Under the pieces are notes generated by a model. The model worked only from the letters and a program-made list of their open reading frames with translations, was not told the DNA's origin and did not search any database. This document shows, in pieces, positions 35,539-44,682 of a stretch of 59,463 nt of DNA. Source of the stretch: Thermoleophilia bacterium (lineage in GTDB: Bacteria > Actinomycetota > Thermoleophilia > BMS3ABIN01); NCBI GenBank assembly GCA_020053595.1, contig JAGVMV010000039.1, positions 1 through 59,463 on the forward strand. The letters are read 5' to 3'. The first letter of the stretch is position 1. Each line of letters opens with the position of its first letter. The position numbers and the translations under genes are program-made.

Positions 35539-36375
35539 ACAAATTTTAGTGTTCAGAATCGCCTTCAGGCGGTCGAGGGCCTTGGCTGACTCACGCGACA
35601 CTTTGCGTTGCGTCATGCCCATCTCATCGGCCACCTCGGCCTGCGTTAAATCCTTGTAAAACAACAGGTAAACGATCTTCTTCTGAAACGCACTCAGTGC
35701 ATCTAGAGCATCCGCTAGAGCGATCTTGTCTTCTATTGGCAAGGAGAACGATTCATAGTGTTGAGAATGAACTACACTAACATCAGGGCCTGTCTGTAAC
35801 CGTTCTTGCGTGATTGGATCATCGACCGTATGAAGACCGATAGCCGCATACACCCGCATGATCTCGAGGATGCCTTCTTCCGAGATATTCACTTCACCGG
35901 AGATTTCACTCAACGTCGGAGGTCTTTTTAGCTTCCTGGTCAGCTCGATGGAAGCTTCTTCAATCCCTTTTTCGGTCTTTCGCAACCAGCGGGGCTGGCG
36001 CATGAGAACACTGTCTCTTAGATGGTGCCTTACCTCCCCGTCCACTATAGCAGTAGCGTAGCTTGAAAACCTGGCGCCACGTGACCTGTCGTAGTTTTGC
36101 ACGGCCTTAATCAAACCCAGGTTGGCAACCTGAAGCATATCTTCATAGGGATCCGGTAAATAGGAGAAACGCTTAAGTGTGGCGTGCAGCAGTCCCTGAT
36201 TGCTAGAGACTATTCTCTCCAGGATCTCCGAGCTCTTATTCCGTTGGTATTGCTCGACCAGTTCCTCGTTGCAACACTCGATCATACAAGAGCGTGGGAA
36301 CTCCACGACATTTGCTTTCATCGGCTTAGCCGGTCCGTCGAACTGATTGCTTTTTTTTGTAGCGTTAGCTTTCAT
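35536..36375 (-). CDS. SigB/SigF-type alternative sigma factor in the pilus locus
   Basis: A 279-residue sigma-70-family protein of group 3. Region 2 reads PDPYEDMLQVANLGLIKAVQ then RFSSYATAIVDGEVRHHLRD, the pattern of SigB/SigF/SigG. Region 3 is RQPRWLRKTEKGIEEASIEL with PPTLSEISGEVNISEE. Region 4 carries LLFYKDLTQAEVADEMGMT then QRKVSRESAKALDRL, the promoter-binding helix-turn-helix. It follows pilC by 61 bases, so it is made with the assembly machinery. The two sigma-28-like promoters immediately downstream are its obvious candidate targets, though SigB-type factors usually prefer GTTT/GGGTA boxes. The first 30 residues (KANATKKS, then KANVVEFPRS) are not conserved. No anti-sigma gene is adjacent. 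Confidence 0.88.
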   Translation of the reverse strand: MKANATKKSNQFDGPAKPMKANVVEFPRSCMIECCNEELVEQYQRNKSSEILERIVSSNQGLLHATLKRFSYLPDPYEDMLQVANLGLIKAVQNYDRSRGARFSSYATAIVDGEVRHHLRDSVLMRQPRWLRKTEKGIEEASIELTRKLKRPPTLSEISGEVNISEEGILEIMRVYAAIGLHTVDDPITQERLQTGPDVSVVHSQHYESFSLPIEDKIALADALDALSAFQKKIVYLLFYKDLTQAEVADEMGMTQRKVSRESAKALDRLKAILNTKIC

Positions 36376-36436
36376 ACTGCGATTCTCGTTTCTTTCATTC
36401 AGCCCCTATCGGGCAATTTCATCACCGATATGAGGG

Positions 36437-37654
36437 CTATTTCACAACCGACATGAGGTTGAAGATCGGCAAATACAAAGCGATGACAATGACACCCACC
36501 AGAGCGCCTACTCCCATCATCATTATCGGCTCAAGTATCGAGGTCAGCGACTTGACGGATGCGTTAACCTCATCTTCATAAAAGTCAGCGATCTTGTTCA
36601 GCATCGTATCGACCGCTCCGGTTTCTTCGCCAACCGCGATCATCTGGGTCACCATCGGCGGAAATACGTGGCTCATGGTCAGAGGCTCCGACATCGGTCG
36701 ACCCTCTTTAACTTCTCGCTTCACATTATCCATAGCGTCCGATACCACTGTATTTCCTGCAGTATCGCCCGTTATCTCGATAGCCTGAATGATAGGAACG
36801 CCGCTGGATACCAACGTGCTGAGAGTGCGTGAAAAGCGGGCCATCGCCAGCTTGAGAATAATGTCACCAATACCCATCGGGATGTGTAGTTTGATCCGAT
36901 CCCAGGCAGCCGTTCCCTGCGGAGTCCTTTTCAAATGGATGATGCCGTAGATAACCCCGAAGATGGCGGCAAATACGACAATTCCCCAGGCGCTTCGTAA
37001 AGTGTCGCTGATATCAACCATAATTCGAGTCATCAATGGCAGCTTGCTGCCCAGATCGGCATACATCTTGGAAAAGATCGGGATAATGAATAGCATCATT
37101 GCGACCAATACAAGCAGCGCAAAAACTGCGATCAACAGTGGATAGACCATTGCTGAGCGCACCATTCGCTTAAGACTGTCTTCGGCCTCGAGCTGCGTTG
37201 CAACCCTGATTAGCGTTTCGTCGAGGATGCCGCCGGCTTCTCCGGCCCTGACCATGCTTACATAAAGCCTATTAAATACTTTTGGATGCTTTTCAAGAGA
37301 GTCTGAAAGTGAACTACCACTCTCGACATCTGTTCTGACTTCGCTGATTACCTGTTTTAACTTGACGCTCTGAGTCTGGTTTTCAAGGATATAGAGAGCC
37401 CTTAGCAATGCCAAACCCGAGTTGATCATTGTCGCAAACTGCCGGCTGAATATGACGATGCTCTTGGACTTGATGCGCTGACTATTGGCGAGCAAACTAC
37501 CAATGGAGGTACCGCCACTCTTCTCATTGATGTCTACAACGGTATATCCCTTGTTGCGCAATTCAGTCGCTACTTCCGCACGACTGCCCGCCTCCAACTC
37601 TCCCTTCGCTGGTATTCCCCGTACATCTCTTACCTTGTATACAAATGTTCTCAT
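36437..37654 (-). CDS. pilC: Type IV pilus inner-membrane platform protein PilC
   Basis: A 405-residue T2SS-F/PilC protein, the membrane platform on which pilins are assembled. It has two copies of the T2SSF domain (FSRQFATMINSGLALLRALY and FSRTLSTLVSSGVPIIQAIE) and three or four membrane helices near 170-190, 220-240 and 370-400. It begins with the usual YKVRDVRGIPAKGELEA. ATG 37654 is preceded by GGAGAC. It lies between pilT and the sigma gene. Confidence 0.95.
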   Translation of the reverse strand: MRTFVYKVRDVRGIPAKGELEAGSRAEVATELRNKGYTVVDINEKSGGTSIGSLLANSQRIKSKSIVIFSRQFATMINSGLALLRALYILENQTQSVKLKQVISEVRTDVESGSSLSDSLEKHPKVFNRLYVSMVRAGEAGGILDETLIRVATQLEAEDSLKRMVRSAMVYPLLIAVFALLVLVAMMLFIIPIFSKMYADLGSKLPLMTRIMVDISDTLRSAWGIVVFAAIFGVIYGIIHLKRTPQGTAAWDRIKLHIPMGIGDIILKLAMARFSRTLSTLVSSGVPIIQAIEITGDTAGNTVVSDAMDNVKREVKEGRPMSEPLTMSHVFPPMVTQMIAVGEETGAVDTMLNKIADFYEDEVNASVKSLTSILEPIMMMGVGALVGVIVIALYLPIFNLMSVVK

Positions 37655-37700
37655 GTCTCCATCCCTGCCCTGGTTTATCCTTGTCTAATAAGTCGGCGTC

Positions 37701-38768
37701 TTACGCCACTTTCTTGCCCATTATCAGTCTTTCCAGCTCTTCTGGATTGCTGGATCGGCGTATTGCAAGATCCTTGGTAATTAACCCTCGCCTTACCAAA
37801 TCGGCCAACGAACTGTCCATGGTCACCATGCCGAACCTGGCGCCGGTCTGCATAACAGAGTAAATCTGGTGCGTCTTGGCTTCTCGGATGAGATTTCTCA
37901 CCGCGGGGGTTGGTATCAGGACTTCGCAGGCAGGCACTCGGCCCTTGCCATCTACGGTCGGTAATAGCTGCTGAGTGGAGACTCCCATGAGAGTGGCGGC
38001 TAACTGTACGCGAATCTGTCCCTGCTGGTGCGGTGGAAATACATCGATAATTCGATCTATGGTCTGTGGCGCGTCCTGGGTATGCAAAGTTGCAAAAACA
38101 AGATGGCCGGTTTCTGCTGCAGTCAAAGCAGTCTGCATGGTTTCGGTATCACGCATCTCACCAACCAGGATCACGTCGGGGTCCTGCCTCAATACTGACT
38201 TTAATGCCCGGTTAAAGGACTTGGTGTCAGTCCCCACCTCGCGTTGGTTTATGATGGACTTATTGTGGCGATGCAGAAACTCAATCGGGTCTTCTATGGT
38301 TATTATGTGTTCCTCTCGAGTGAAATTTATCTCCTGGATAATGGCTGCGAGAGTCGTTGATTTACCTGAGCCGGTCGGGCCGGTCACAACTACAAAACCT
38401 CGTGGCTTTGCTGCCATCTTGTGAATCACAGCTGGAAGCATGAGTTCATCCACATCCTTGATATGGGTGGGAATTAAACGGAATGCCGCTCCAAGGCTGT
38501 TACGCTGGAAGTATGCATTCACACGAAAACGCGCTCTGCCGGGAACCGAGTACGAGAAGTCGATTTCCCACTCGTTCTCTATTGTTTGACGCTGATCCTG
38601 GGACAGAATGCTATAGATAAGATCCCTGGTGTCATTGCTCGTTAAGCGAGGGTAATCGAGTCGTATCAGCTTGCCTGATACCCTTATTACCGGTGGAGAC
38701 CCAACGGTCAAGTGCAGGTCTGACGCATTTCTTTCCAGAACTTCGACAAGTATGTCGACCAAGTCCAT
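37701..38768 (-). CDS. pilT: Type IV pilus retraction ATPase PilT
   Basis: A 355-residue secretion ATPase: VTGPTGSGKSTTLAAIIQEI (Walker A), EDPIEFLHRH, the Asp box and Walker B in VLRQDPDVILVGEMRDTETM, and the His box TGHLVFATLHTQDAPQTIDR. It includes the PilT-specific C-terminal segment LIREAKTHQIYSVMQTG. PilT depolymerises pili for twitching or DNA uptake. I begin at ATG 38768, just after a purine-rich AGAGGGGGG; the 16-codon extension overlaps pilB. An active retraction machine is implied. Confidence 0.94.
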   Translation of the reverse strand: MDLVDILVEVLERNASDLHLTVGSPPVIRVSGKLIRLDYPRLTSNDTRDLIYSILSQDQRQTIENEWEIDFSYSVPGRARFRVNAYFQRNSLGAAFRLIPTHIKDVDELMLPAVIHKMAAKPRGFVVVTGPTGSGKSTTLAAIIQEINFTREEHIITIEDPIEFLHRHNKSIINQREVGTDTKSFNRALKSVLRQDPDVILVGEMRDTETMQTALTAAETGHLVFATLHTQDAPQTIDRIIDVFPPHQQGQIRVQLAATLMGVSTQQLLPTVDGKGRVPACEVLIPTPAVRNLIREAKTHQIYSVMQTGARFGMVTMDSSLADLVRRGLITKDLAIRRSSNPEELERLIMGKKVA

Positions 38769-38796
38769 TAGTTTCCCCCCTCTTTCTTGTGCCTTG

Positions 38797-40509
38797 CTAG
38801 ATAATGACCCGGGCAATCTCTTCCATCGAGGTTATGCCCTTGAGAACCTTATCGATGCCGTCTTCCCGAAGAGAAAGCATGCCTTCCGCCTGGGCCACTC
38901 TGGAAATTTCATCGGCACTTTTTCTTTCCACCGTTAACCGCTCTATTGCTTCGCTCACAAGCATTACTTCATAGATGCCCAGTCTGCCTTTATAACCCGT
39001 GTTGTTACACCGGGGGCAACCCACTGACCGATAGAGGGTGGCATTCTTACCCATGATTTCCTGAGGAAACCCGTTCTGGCGCAGTGCCTCATCCGTGGGC
39101 TGGTAAGGCTCCTTGCAGTTGGTGCATAGCTTGCGCACCAGCCTCTGGGCCATAATGCACTCAATTGCCGAAGCCGTTAAAAACGGCTCTATCCCCATCT
39201 CGGTCAGACGCGTCAGGGCACCAGGAGCATCATTGGTGTGCAGTGTGCTTAGCACAAGGTGACCGGTCAAGGCTGCTTCGATTGCTATTTGGGCGGTTTC
39301 CTTGTCACGAATCTCACCGACCATCACAATGTCAGGGTCAGATCGGAGGATTGCCCGGAGACCGGAAGCAAAAGTGAGGCCTGCCTTTGGATTGATCTGA
39401 GTCTGATTAATACCGGCAAGCCGGTACTCGACCGGATCCTCGACCGTAATGATGTTCTTTTCTTTCGAGTTCAGCACATTCAGGGCTGCATACAGGGTGG
39501 TTGATTTACCGCTACCAGTCGGCCCAGTTACCAGGATTGCGCCATACGGCTTCCGGAAAGACATTTCGAACCTCTTCAATGCCCTTTCCGAGAAACCGAG
39601 ATCAGAAAGGTTAAGCATGATGCTGCCCCTGTCGAGAAGACGAAGAACGATTTTCTCTCCGTAAACCGTTGGCATGGAGGCAACGCGAATATCGATAGGC
39701 TTACCGCCTACAGTTAGTCCAATGCGTCCATCCTGAGGAATTCGCCTCTCCGCGATGTCGATGTCAGCCATAACCTTGATTCGGGAAAGAACGCCGGCCT
39801 GCATTCGTTTAGGAACGGACATGGCTTCGTGCAGCACGCCATCTATCCTGAAACGTATCACGAGTTCCTTTTCCTGTGGTTCGAAGTGAAGGTCGCTGGC
39901 GCCGTCGTCGACGCCCTGGCTGATGACGCCGTTGACCAGTTTGACAATCGGCGCCTCGGAGGCGACGTCGCGAATATCCGCATCCATTGAGGTGTCTGCC
40001 GCAAACGCAGCTTCTGCCTCCACGTCTTCGGCAACAGAATCGCCAAGACGATGTATTTTCGAAATCTGATTAAAGACATCCTCAGCCGAAGAGATTGCAG
40101 GCTTGATGTCATAACCCGTCATCATCCGCAGGTCATCGATGGCAAATACGTTGGTGGGATCGACCATTGCCACCAGCAATGTGTTTTCATTGAGGAACTT
40201 GATCGGCACGGCGCCATAGCGACGTGCGAGCTTCTCCGGAACCATGGTGGCAGCAAGCAAATCTATTTCAAACTCATCCAGCGCGATACTCTCGACACCC
40301 AGACGCTCAGCCAGCACCAGATTCAGCTGATCCTGTGTCAGTATTCCGTCCTCGATCAGGATCTCGCCCAGCCTTTTAGGCGTGTCTTTCTGCTTTTCAA
40401 GGACGGTGTCGAGCTGCTCACGGGTGATCAGGTTCTTGGTTACAAGAATCTCGCCGATTGGCTGCAGCTTCTGGCGGGTCTGCCGGGTTGTCAATTCGCT
40501 AGGATTCAA
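38797..40509 (-). CDS. pilB: Type IV pilus assembly ATPase PilB
   Basis: A 570-residue GspE/PilB ATPase. The N-terminal MshEN-type region (residues 10-170, LTQDQLNLVLAERLGVE) may bind cyclic-di-GMP in related proteins, but the ligand motif cannot be judged by eye. Then come VTGPTGSGKSTTLYAALNVL, EDPVEYRLAGINQTQIN, RSDPDIVMVGEIRDKETAQ and the tetracysteine zinc site CTNCKEPY and CPRCNNTGYKG. The TTG start has GGGGAG upstream and overlaps aroE by 11 bases. It powers pilus extension. Confidence 0.95.
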   Translation of the reverse strand: MNPSELTTRQTRQKLQPIGEILVTKNLITREQLDTVLEKQKDTPKRLGEILIEDGILTQDQLNLVLAERLGVESIALDEFEIDLLAATMVPEKLARRYGAVPIKFLNENTLLVAMVDPTNVFAIDDLRMMTGYDIKPAISSAEDVFNQISKIHRLGDSVAEDVEAEAAFAADTSMDADIRDVASEAPIVKLVNGVISQGVDDGASDLHFEPQEKELVIRFRIDGVLHEAMSVPKRMQAGVLSRIKVMADIDIAERRIPQDGRIGLTVGGKPIDIRVASMPTVYGEKIVLRLLDRGSIMLNLSDLGFSERALKRFEMSFRKPYGAILVTGPTGSGKSTTLYAALNVLNSKEKNIITVEDPVEYRLAGINQTQINPKAGLTFASGLRAILRSDPDIVMVGEIRDKETAQIAIEAALTGHLVLSTLHTNDAPGALTRLTEMGIEPFLTASAIECIMAQRLVRKLCTNCKEPYQPTDEALRQNGFPQEIMGKNATLYRSVGCPRCNNTGYKGRLGIYEVMLVSEAIERLTVERKSADEISRVAQAEGMLSLREDGIDKVLKGITSMEEIARVII

Positions 40510-41350
40510 TTGCTCCCCTCATTACATCAATGGGAGGCTCGAAACCGGTCCATAACTGGATTGCCGCCGCTCCTTGATGGAGAAGCATGCCGAGACCGCC
40601 CAATGTGCTTGCCCCTTTGCCTCGCGCCGCTACCAGGAACGGAGTTTCCTTTGACTGCGTGTAGACGATATCGCAGACGACGTGATCTTTCGTTAATCTA
40701 TCGACCGCCACTGGAGGCATCTTTAGATTGCCCTCAAGACCGGCAGAAGTGGCATTAATCACGAGCTTGCTCCCCATCAGAAGCTCTTCATTATCCTCTT
40801 CGGGAGTACGGACCATGATGGATAAATCCGGAAAATTGACCAAAACTAACGACTTGATTTCTTCGGCGTGAGCGCGAGTGCGATTGATAATAGTCAGCCG
40901 GTTTATACCTTCTTCCGCCAGAGCGAAAGCTATCGATCGGGCAGCCCCGCCGGCACCGATCAGGAGGGCGGCTTCGGCTGCAAAGTTGATGCGGGCAACC
41001 TCCTCCAGAGAGCGGATGAAGCCCGTGCCGTCAGTATTGTGTCCGACTAGTGAGCCGGAATCGTTCACAATGGTGTTCACGGCTCCCGTGACAGCGGCCG
41101 CTCCCTCCAGCCGGTCAACGAGCTGTGCCGCCTGAACCTTGTGCGGGATGGTGATGTTTGCCCCCAGAAATCGCATTGCCTTGAGACCATGAATCGCATC
41201 CTCGAGGTCAGTCGCCGCTACTTCGAGCGGGACATAACAAATTTCGAGACCCATAGCCTCGAATGCAGCATTTTGCATACGCGGGGAAAGGGTGTGGGAA
41301 ATGGGATTACCGAGAATCCCTATTAGTTTGGTGTTGCCGGTTATTTTCAT
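40499..41350 (-). CDS. aroE: Shikimate dehydrogenase
   Basis: A 283-residue NADPH-dependent enzyme of the shikimate pathway. It has the substrate-binding motif LIGILGNPISHTLSPRMQN, GANITIPHK, HNTDGTGFIRSLEE, the nucleotide loop LIGAGGAARSIAFAL, the NRT motif IINRTRAHAE, INATSAGLEG and a C-terminal GLGMLLHQGAAAIQLWTG. ATG 41350 is preceded by GGGAGG. It is the head of the pilus run, overlapping pilB by 11 bases, a metabolic gene apparently co-transcribed with pilus assembly genes. Confidence 0.95.
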   Translation of the reverse strand: MKITGNTKLIGILGNPISHTLSPRMQNAAFEAMGLEICYVPLEVAATDLEDAIHGLKAMRFLGANITIPHKVQAAQLVDRLEGAAAVTGAVNTIVNDSGSLVGHNTDGTGFIRSLEEVARINFAAEAALLIGAGGAARSIAFALAEEGINRLTIINRTRAHAEEIKSLVLVNFPDLSIMVRTPEEDNEELLMGSKLVINATSAGLEGNLKMPPVAVDRLTKDHVVCDIVYTQSKETPFLVAARGKGASTLGGLGMLLHQGAAAIQLWTGFEPPIDVMRGAIES

Positions 41351-41586
41351 ATTCAGCCTCCCGCCAGTTAAGCCGGATGCTCTCCGCTGACTTATGCCAT
41401 CGGCCAAGGATGGCCGGACTTAAAAAGAGAGGGCATATTCCGGCAGCTTATGGATTTTTATGGATGACGGTTTTCAAACCCAAAGCAGGGTCGTCAAGCC
41501 AATCCTAATGGAATTGGAGGGAAATGCGGAGAGTGAAGTAAATCAGAGTAGTGTGGAAAAAACCGGAACGGGACGGTCAGAGTCCG

Positions 41587-41820
41587 TCAGGAGCGCAGGC
41601 TCGGCAGAAACACCAGCAGGCCGGTGGTGATAAAAAACGCGGTTGCGACCCCAACCGTTACGCGAGTAAGGTTCTTCTCGATAACGCTGGTACCGCTGAA
41701 TGTCTCGCTCATTCCTCCTCCGAATATACCGGAAACACCGCCCTTGCCTGAGTGCAACAAAATAAGCACAACGAGTGCAATGCTGAGGATGCTATGAACA
41801 CCAATTACCAGATAGGTCAT
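41587..41820 (-). CDS. secG: Preprotein translocase subunit SecG
   Basis: A 77-residue protein with two membrane helices (about 4-22 and 54-72) separated by the SecG signature GKGGVSGIFGGG. It assists SecYE in protein export. It follows gpmI by 91 bases; the order tpiA-gpmI-secG is widespread in Gram-positive genomes. Confidence 0.93.
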   Translation of the reverse strand: MTYLVIGVHSILSIALVVLILLHSGKGGVSGIFGGGMSETFSGTSVIEKNLTRVTVGVATAFFITTGLLVFLPSLRS

Positions 41821-41911
41821 ACTTATTCAATTCCTGTTCCGATTACACGATTAACCTTAAAGATGATAGCGGTCAGGCATGATAACTGCAAGACGGAGAT
41901 TATTTGCAGGT

Positions 41912-43447
41912 TCAGGGATCGACGACGATGGATCGCCCGGTCATTTCATCGGGAGCCGGAATATCCATGAACTTCAGCACGGTAGGCGCGACATCGCAGA
42001 GAGCGCAACCATCTTCGAGTGTGACATTCCTGGTAACAATCAGTGGTACGAGTTCGGTCGTATGTGCGGTATCCGGGCCACCATCCTCGTCTGTCATGCT
42101 CTCGGCATTACCATGGTCGGAGGTGATTATACACACGCCGCTGTTCTCCATAACCTTCGAAACGACCTTGCCCACGCATTCGTCAACGACTTCGACCGCC
42201 TGAATCGCCGCCTCGATTATTCCTGTATGGCCCACCATGTCGCAATTGGCAAAGTTCAGAATGGCGAAATTAAATTTCTGCTCATCAATCATCTTTATGA
42301 AAACCCGGGTTACTTCGCGGGCGCTCATCTCCGGTTTTTTATCATAGGTCTGGACATCAGTCGGAGATGGTATCAGTTTGCGTATTTCGCCAGGATAATT
42401 CTTCTCGACGCCACCATTGAAGAAAAAGGTTACATGGGCATACTTCTCGGTTTCAGCGATATGAAGCTGGGTCTTGCCGGCATCGGAGATGACGGCTGCC
42501 AGTACGTTTTTCAACGTTTCTGGAGCAAAGGCTATTGGTGTTTTGAAGGATGCGTCGTACTCAGTCATGCTGATGAAGTAGGGAAAAGGTGGCTCGGGGC
42601 CTCGATCAAAGCCTTCAAACTGACTGATTATCAGGGAGCGAGTCAATTCACGGGCGCGATCGGGTCGAAAGTTGAAGAAGATGACGCTGTCATCGGCTCT
42701 GATCCGCGAGCCGGGTTTGTCATCGACTATGGTGGGCAGGACGAACTCGTCGGTCACGTCTTTCGCGTAGGAGTCTCTGACGACTTTTAATGCATCTGTC
42801 TCGTGCGGCCCAACGCCGTACACTATGGCTTCGTAAGCCAGTCTCACTCGATCCCACCGGTGATCCCGGTCCATGGCGTAAAATCGTCCGGATATCGTAG
42901 CTATGGAACCGATTCCCTCGGCCTCCGTATAGCGGATCAGCTCCTCGACATATCCGATGCCGCTTCGTGGCGAAACGTCCCGACCATCCAGGAAGATGTG
43001 CAGGTAAAGATTCTTGCAGCCCTGACGGCCAGCCAGTTCAATTAGGGCTTTTAAGTGTCCGATATCGCTATGAACTCCGCCATCCGACAGTAGCCCCAAC
43101 AGGTGTACCGAGCTATCCCGGTCTCGCGAATGAGTAAAAGCTTTTTTTAGCTCGGTGTTCTCGAAGAATGATCCGTCATCTATGGCGAGGTTGATGCGGG
43201 TAAGATCCTGATATACGACACGGCCGGCACCGAGGTTCAGATGACCGACTTCGGAGTTGCCCATCTGCCCGGGTGGGAGACCTACGGCTTCACCAGATGC
43301 CTTGAGTTCAGTGTGAGGAAATTCCCTGAACAAACGATCCAGATTGGGTGTATTGGCTAAAGTAACGGCGTTTCCCGGCCCTGCGGGAGCTATGCCCCAG
43401 CCATCGAGCACGATCAGACAAACGGTTGGTGGTTCTTTTGCTGACAA
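41912..43447 (-). CDS. gpmI: 2,3-bisphosphoglycerate-independent phosphoglycerate mutase
   Basis: A 511-residue two-metal mutase interconverting 3- and 2-phosphoglycerate. Motifs: CLIVLDGWGIAPAGPGNAV, the nucleophile serine in GQMGNSEVGHLNLGAGR, HLLGLLSDGGVHSD, FLDGRDVSPRSG, NFRPDRARELT, NFANCDMVGHTGI and ITSDHGNAESM. The long upstream frame overlaps tpiA in another reading frame and is not homologous; TTG 43447 gives the standard length and lies 11 bases after the tpiA stop. The ribosome site there is poor, so coupling to tpiA is likely. Confidence 0.93.
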   Translation of the reverse strand: MSAKEPPTVCLIVLDGWGIAPAGPGNAVTLANTPNLDRLFREFPHTELKASGEAVGLPPGQMGNSEVGHLNLGAGRVVYQDLTRINLAIDDGSFFENTELKKAFTHSRDRDSSVHLLGLLSDGGVHSDIGHLKALIELAGRQGCKNLYLHIFLDGRDVSPRSGIGYVEELIRYTEAEGIGSIATISGRFYAMDRDHRWDRVRLAYEAIVYGVGPHETDALKVVRDSYAKDVTDEFVLPTIVDDKPGSRIRADDSVIFFNFRPDRARELTRSLIISQFEGFDRGPEPPFPYFISMTEYDASFKTPIAFAPETLKNVLAAVISDAGKTQLHIAETEKYAHVTFFFNGGVEKNYPGEIRKLIPSPTDVQTYDKKPEMSAREVTRVFIKMIDEQKFNFAILNFANCDMVGHTGIIEAAIQAVEVVDECVGKVVSKVMENSGVCIITSDHGNAESMTDEDGGPDTAHTTELVPLIVTRNVTLEDGCALCDVAPTVLKFMDIPAPDEMTGRSIVVDP

Positions 43448-43458
43448 AGCCCGGACTC

Positions 43459-44217
43459 TTAGCGGAAGTTGACTATTTGGGCGAAGTCTGAAGCAGCCAG
43501 ACTGGCGCCGCCGACCAGTGCACCGTCGATATCCTCTTCGGCCATAAGCTCTTTGATGTTTGCCGGCTTGACACTGCCACCATACAGAATGCGCACCTGT
43601 TGCGCTGCATCGCGGCCAAATTGAGCCGCCAGTATTTCCCGGATGAATTTGCTGGTTTCCTGGGCGATTTGCGGGGTCGCAGTCTTTCCGGTTCCTATAG
43701 CCCAAATTGGCTCATATGCGATCACGACAGTTGCCAGCTGAGCGGCGTCGATCCCGGCAAGACCGCTTAAAAGCTGCCGTTTGATCTTCTCTTGCGTCTG
43801 TCCCGCCTCACGCTCCTCATCTGTTTCGCCGCAGCAGAGAATCGGCCGGAAGCCTGCCTTCAAGGCTTCGACCACCTTGCGCGCCAGATCGGTGTCTGTT
43901 TCATTAAAATATTCACGGCGCTCCGAGTGACCAAGCACCACGTCATCAATACCGATTTCCTTGAGCATTGGTGGCGACACCTCACCTGTGTATGCGCCTT
44001 CCTGTTCAAAATGCATATTTTGGGCAGCGACCCGGACCTTACTGTCACTAGTGAGACTCCTTAACTCAGAAAGAACCGTAAATGACGGGCAAAGGATAAC
44101 CTCCACGTTGCCGATATCCGCAACCAGGTCCAGAAAATCATCCAGATAGGCCGCCGCCTCAACGTTTGTCTTGTACATCTTCCAGTTGCCAGCGATGATG
44201 GGCGTACGGTTGCTCAT
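43459..44217 (-). CDS. tpiA: Triosephosphate isomerase
   Basis: A 252-residue (beta/alpha)8 enzyme. IIAGNWKMYKTN contains the catalytic Lys, VVLGHSERREYF the His, and VVIAYEPIWAIGTGKTATPQ the catalytic Glu; ILYGGSVKPANI binds phosphate. It begins at ATG 44217 with GGGAGG. It heads the tpiA-gpmI-secG operon and diverges from the glutaredoxin gene. Confidence 0.96.
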   Translation of the reverse strand: MSNRTPIIAGNWKMYKTNVEAAAYLDDFLDLVADIGNVEVILCPSFTVLSELRSLTSDSKVRVAAQNMHFEQEGAYTGEVSPPMLKEIGIDDVVLGHSERREYFNETDTDLARKVVEALKAGFRPILCCGETDEEREAGQTQEKIKRQLLSGLAGIDAAQLATVVIAYEPIWAIGTGKTATPQIAQETSKFIREILAAQFGRDAAQQVRILYGGSVKPANIKELMAEEDIDGALVGGASLAASDFAQIVNFR

Positions 44218-44374
44218 TATTTCCTCCCAGAATTTTTCATGATAGGTTTTAGCTGCAATCGTGATATCCGCGGCCGAATTTTGCCCGTGCTGATAATTCT
44301 CATTGGGCGGGCGGCCCGGACGGTATTCAATTATTTATAAGGGCTGGTTAAAAAGCAACCTGCTCACAAGTCTA

Positions 44375-44383
44375 TGGTAAAAT
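44375..44383 (+). promoter_or_regulatory. Extended -10 promoter for the glutaredoxin gene
   Basis: TGGTAAAAT (TG at 44375, -10 TAAAAT at 44378-44383) lies 30 bases before the glutaredoxin ATG. No good -35 box is seen; the TGn extension would compensate. Confidence 0.4.
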
Positions 44384-44413
44384 GAGAGCATCGAAGTCGA
44401 GGAGGCCACGCGT

Positions 44414-44626
44414 ATGCCTGTTGAATTGGTAATTTACACCAAGCCGGGATGTCCGTACTGCGCTGCTGCAAAAGAGGACCTGGCAGAAAAGGGAATCCAG
44501 TTCACGGAACACGATGTCACCACGGATCCGGCCATCAAGGAAGAGGCTATCAGGCTGGCCGGTCAGGCAGCGGTTCCGGTAATCGTCAAGGGTGGCGAGG
44601 TCTCCATAGGATTCGGTGGCAGCTGA
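44414..44626 (+). CDS. Glutaredoxin-like protein
   Basis: A 70-residue thioredoxin-fold protein with the redox centre KPGCPYCAAAKEDL and the cis-Pro segment AAVPVIVKGG, ending IGFGGS as in glutaredoxin-like NrdH/YruB proteins. ATG follows GAGGAGG. It is likely a cytoplasmic thiol reductant. It is followed by a TlpA-type lipoprotein, so this is a small redox pair. Confidence 0.85.
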   Translation: MPVELVIYTKPGCPYCAAAKEDLAEKGIQFTEHDVTTDPAIKEEAIRLAGQAAVPVIVKGGEVSIGFGGS

Positions 44627-44682
44627 GGTATCTAATCGCCCGGCGGTCGCCGGACGCGACTTATGATTTCACTTATTACTAT

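Noticed and set aside
43448-43705. N-terminal extension of gpmI into tpiA
   Set aside because: The extra 86 codons are Arg/Gly-rich nonsense lying out of frame inside tpiA; TTG 43447 gives the usual 511-residue enzyme.
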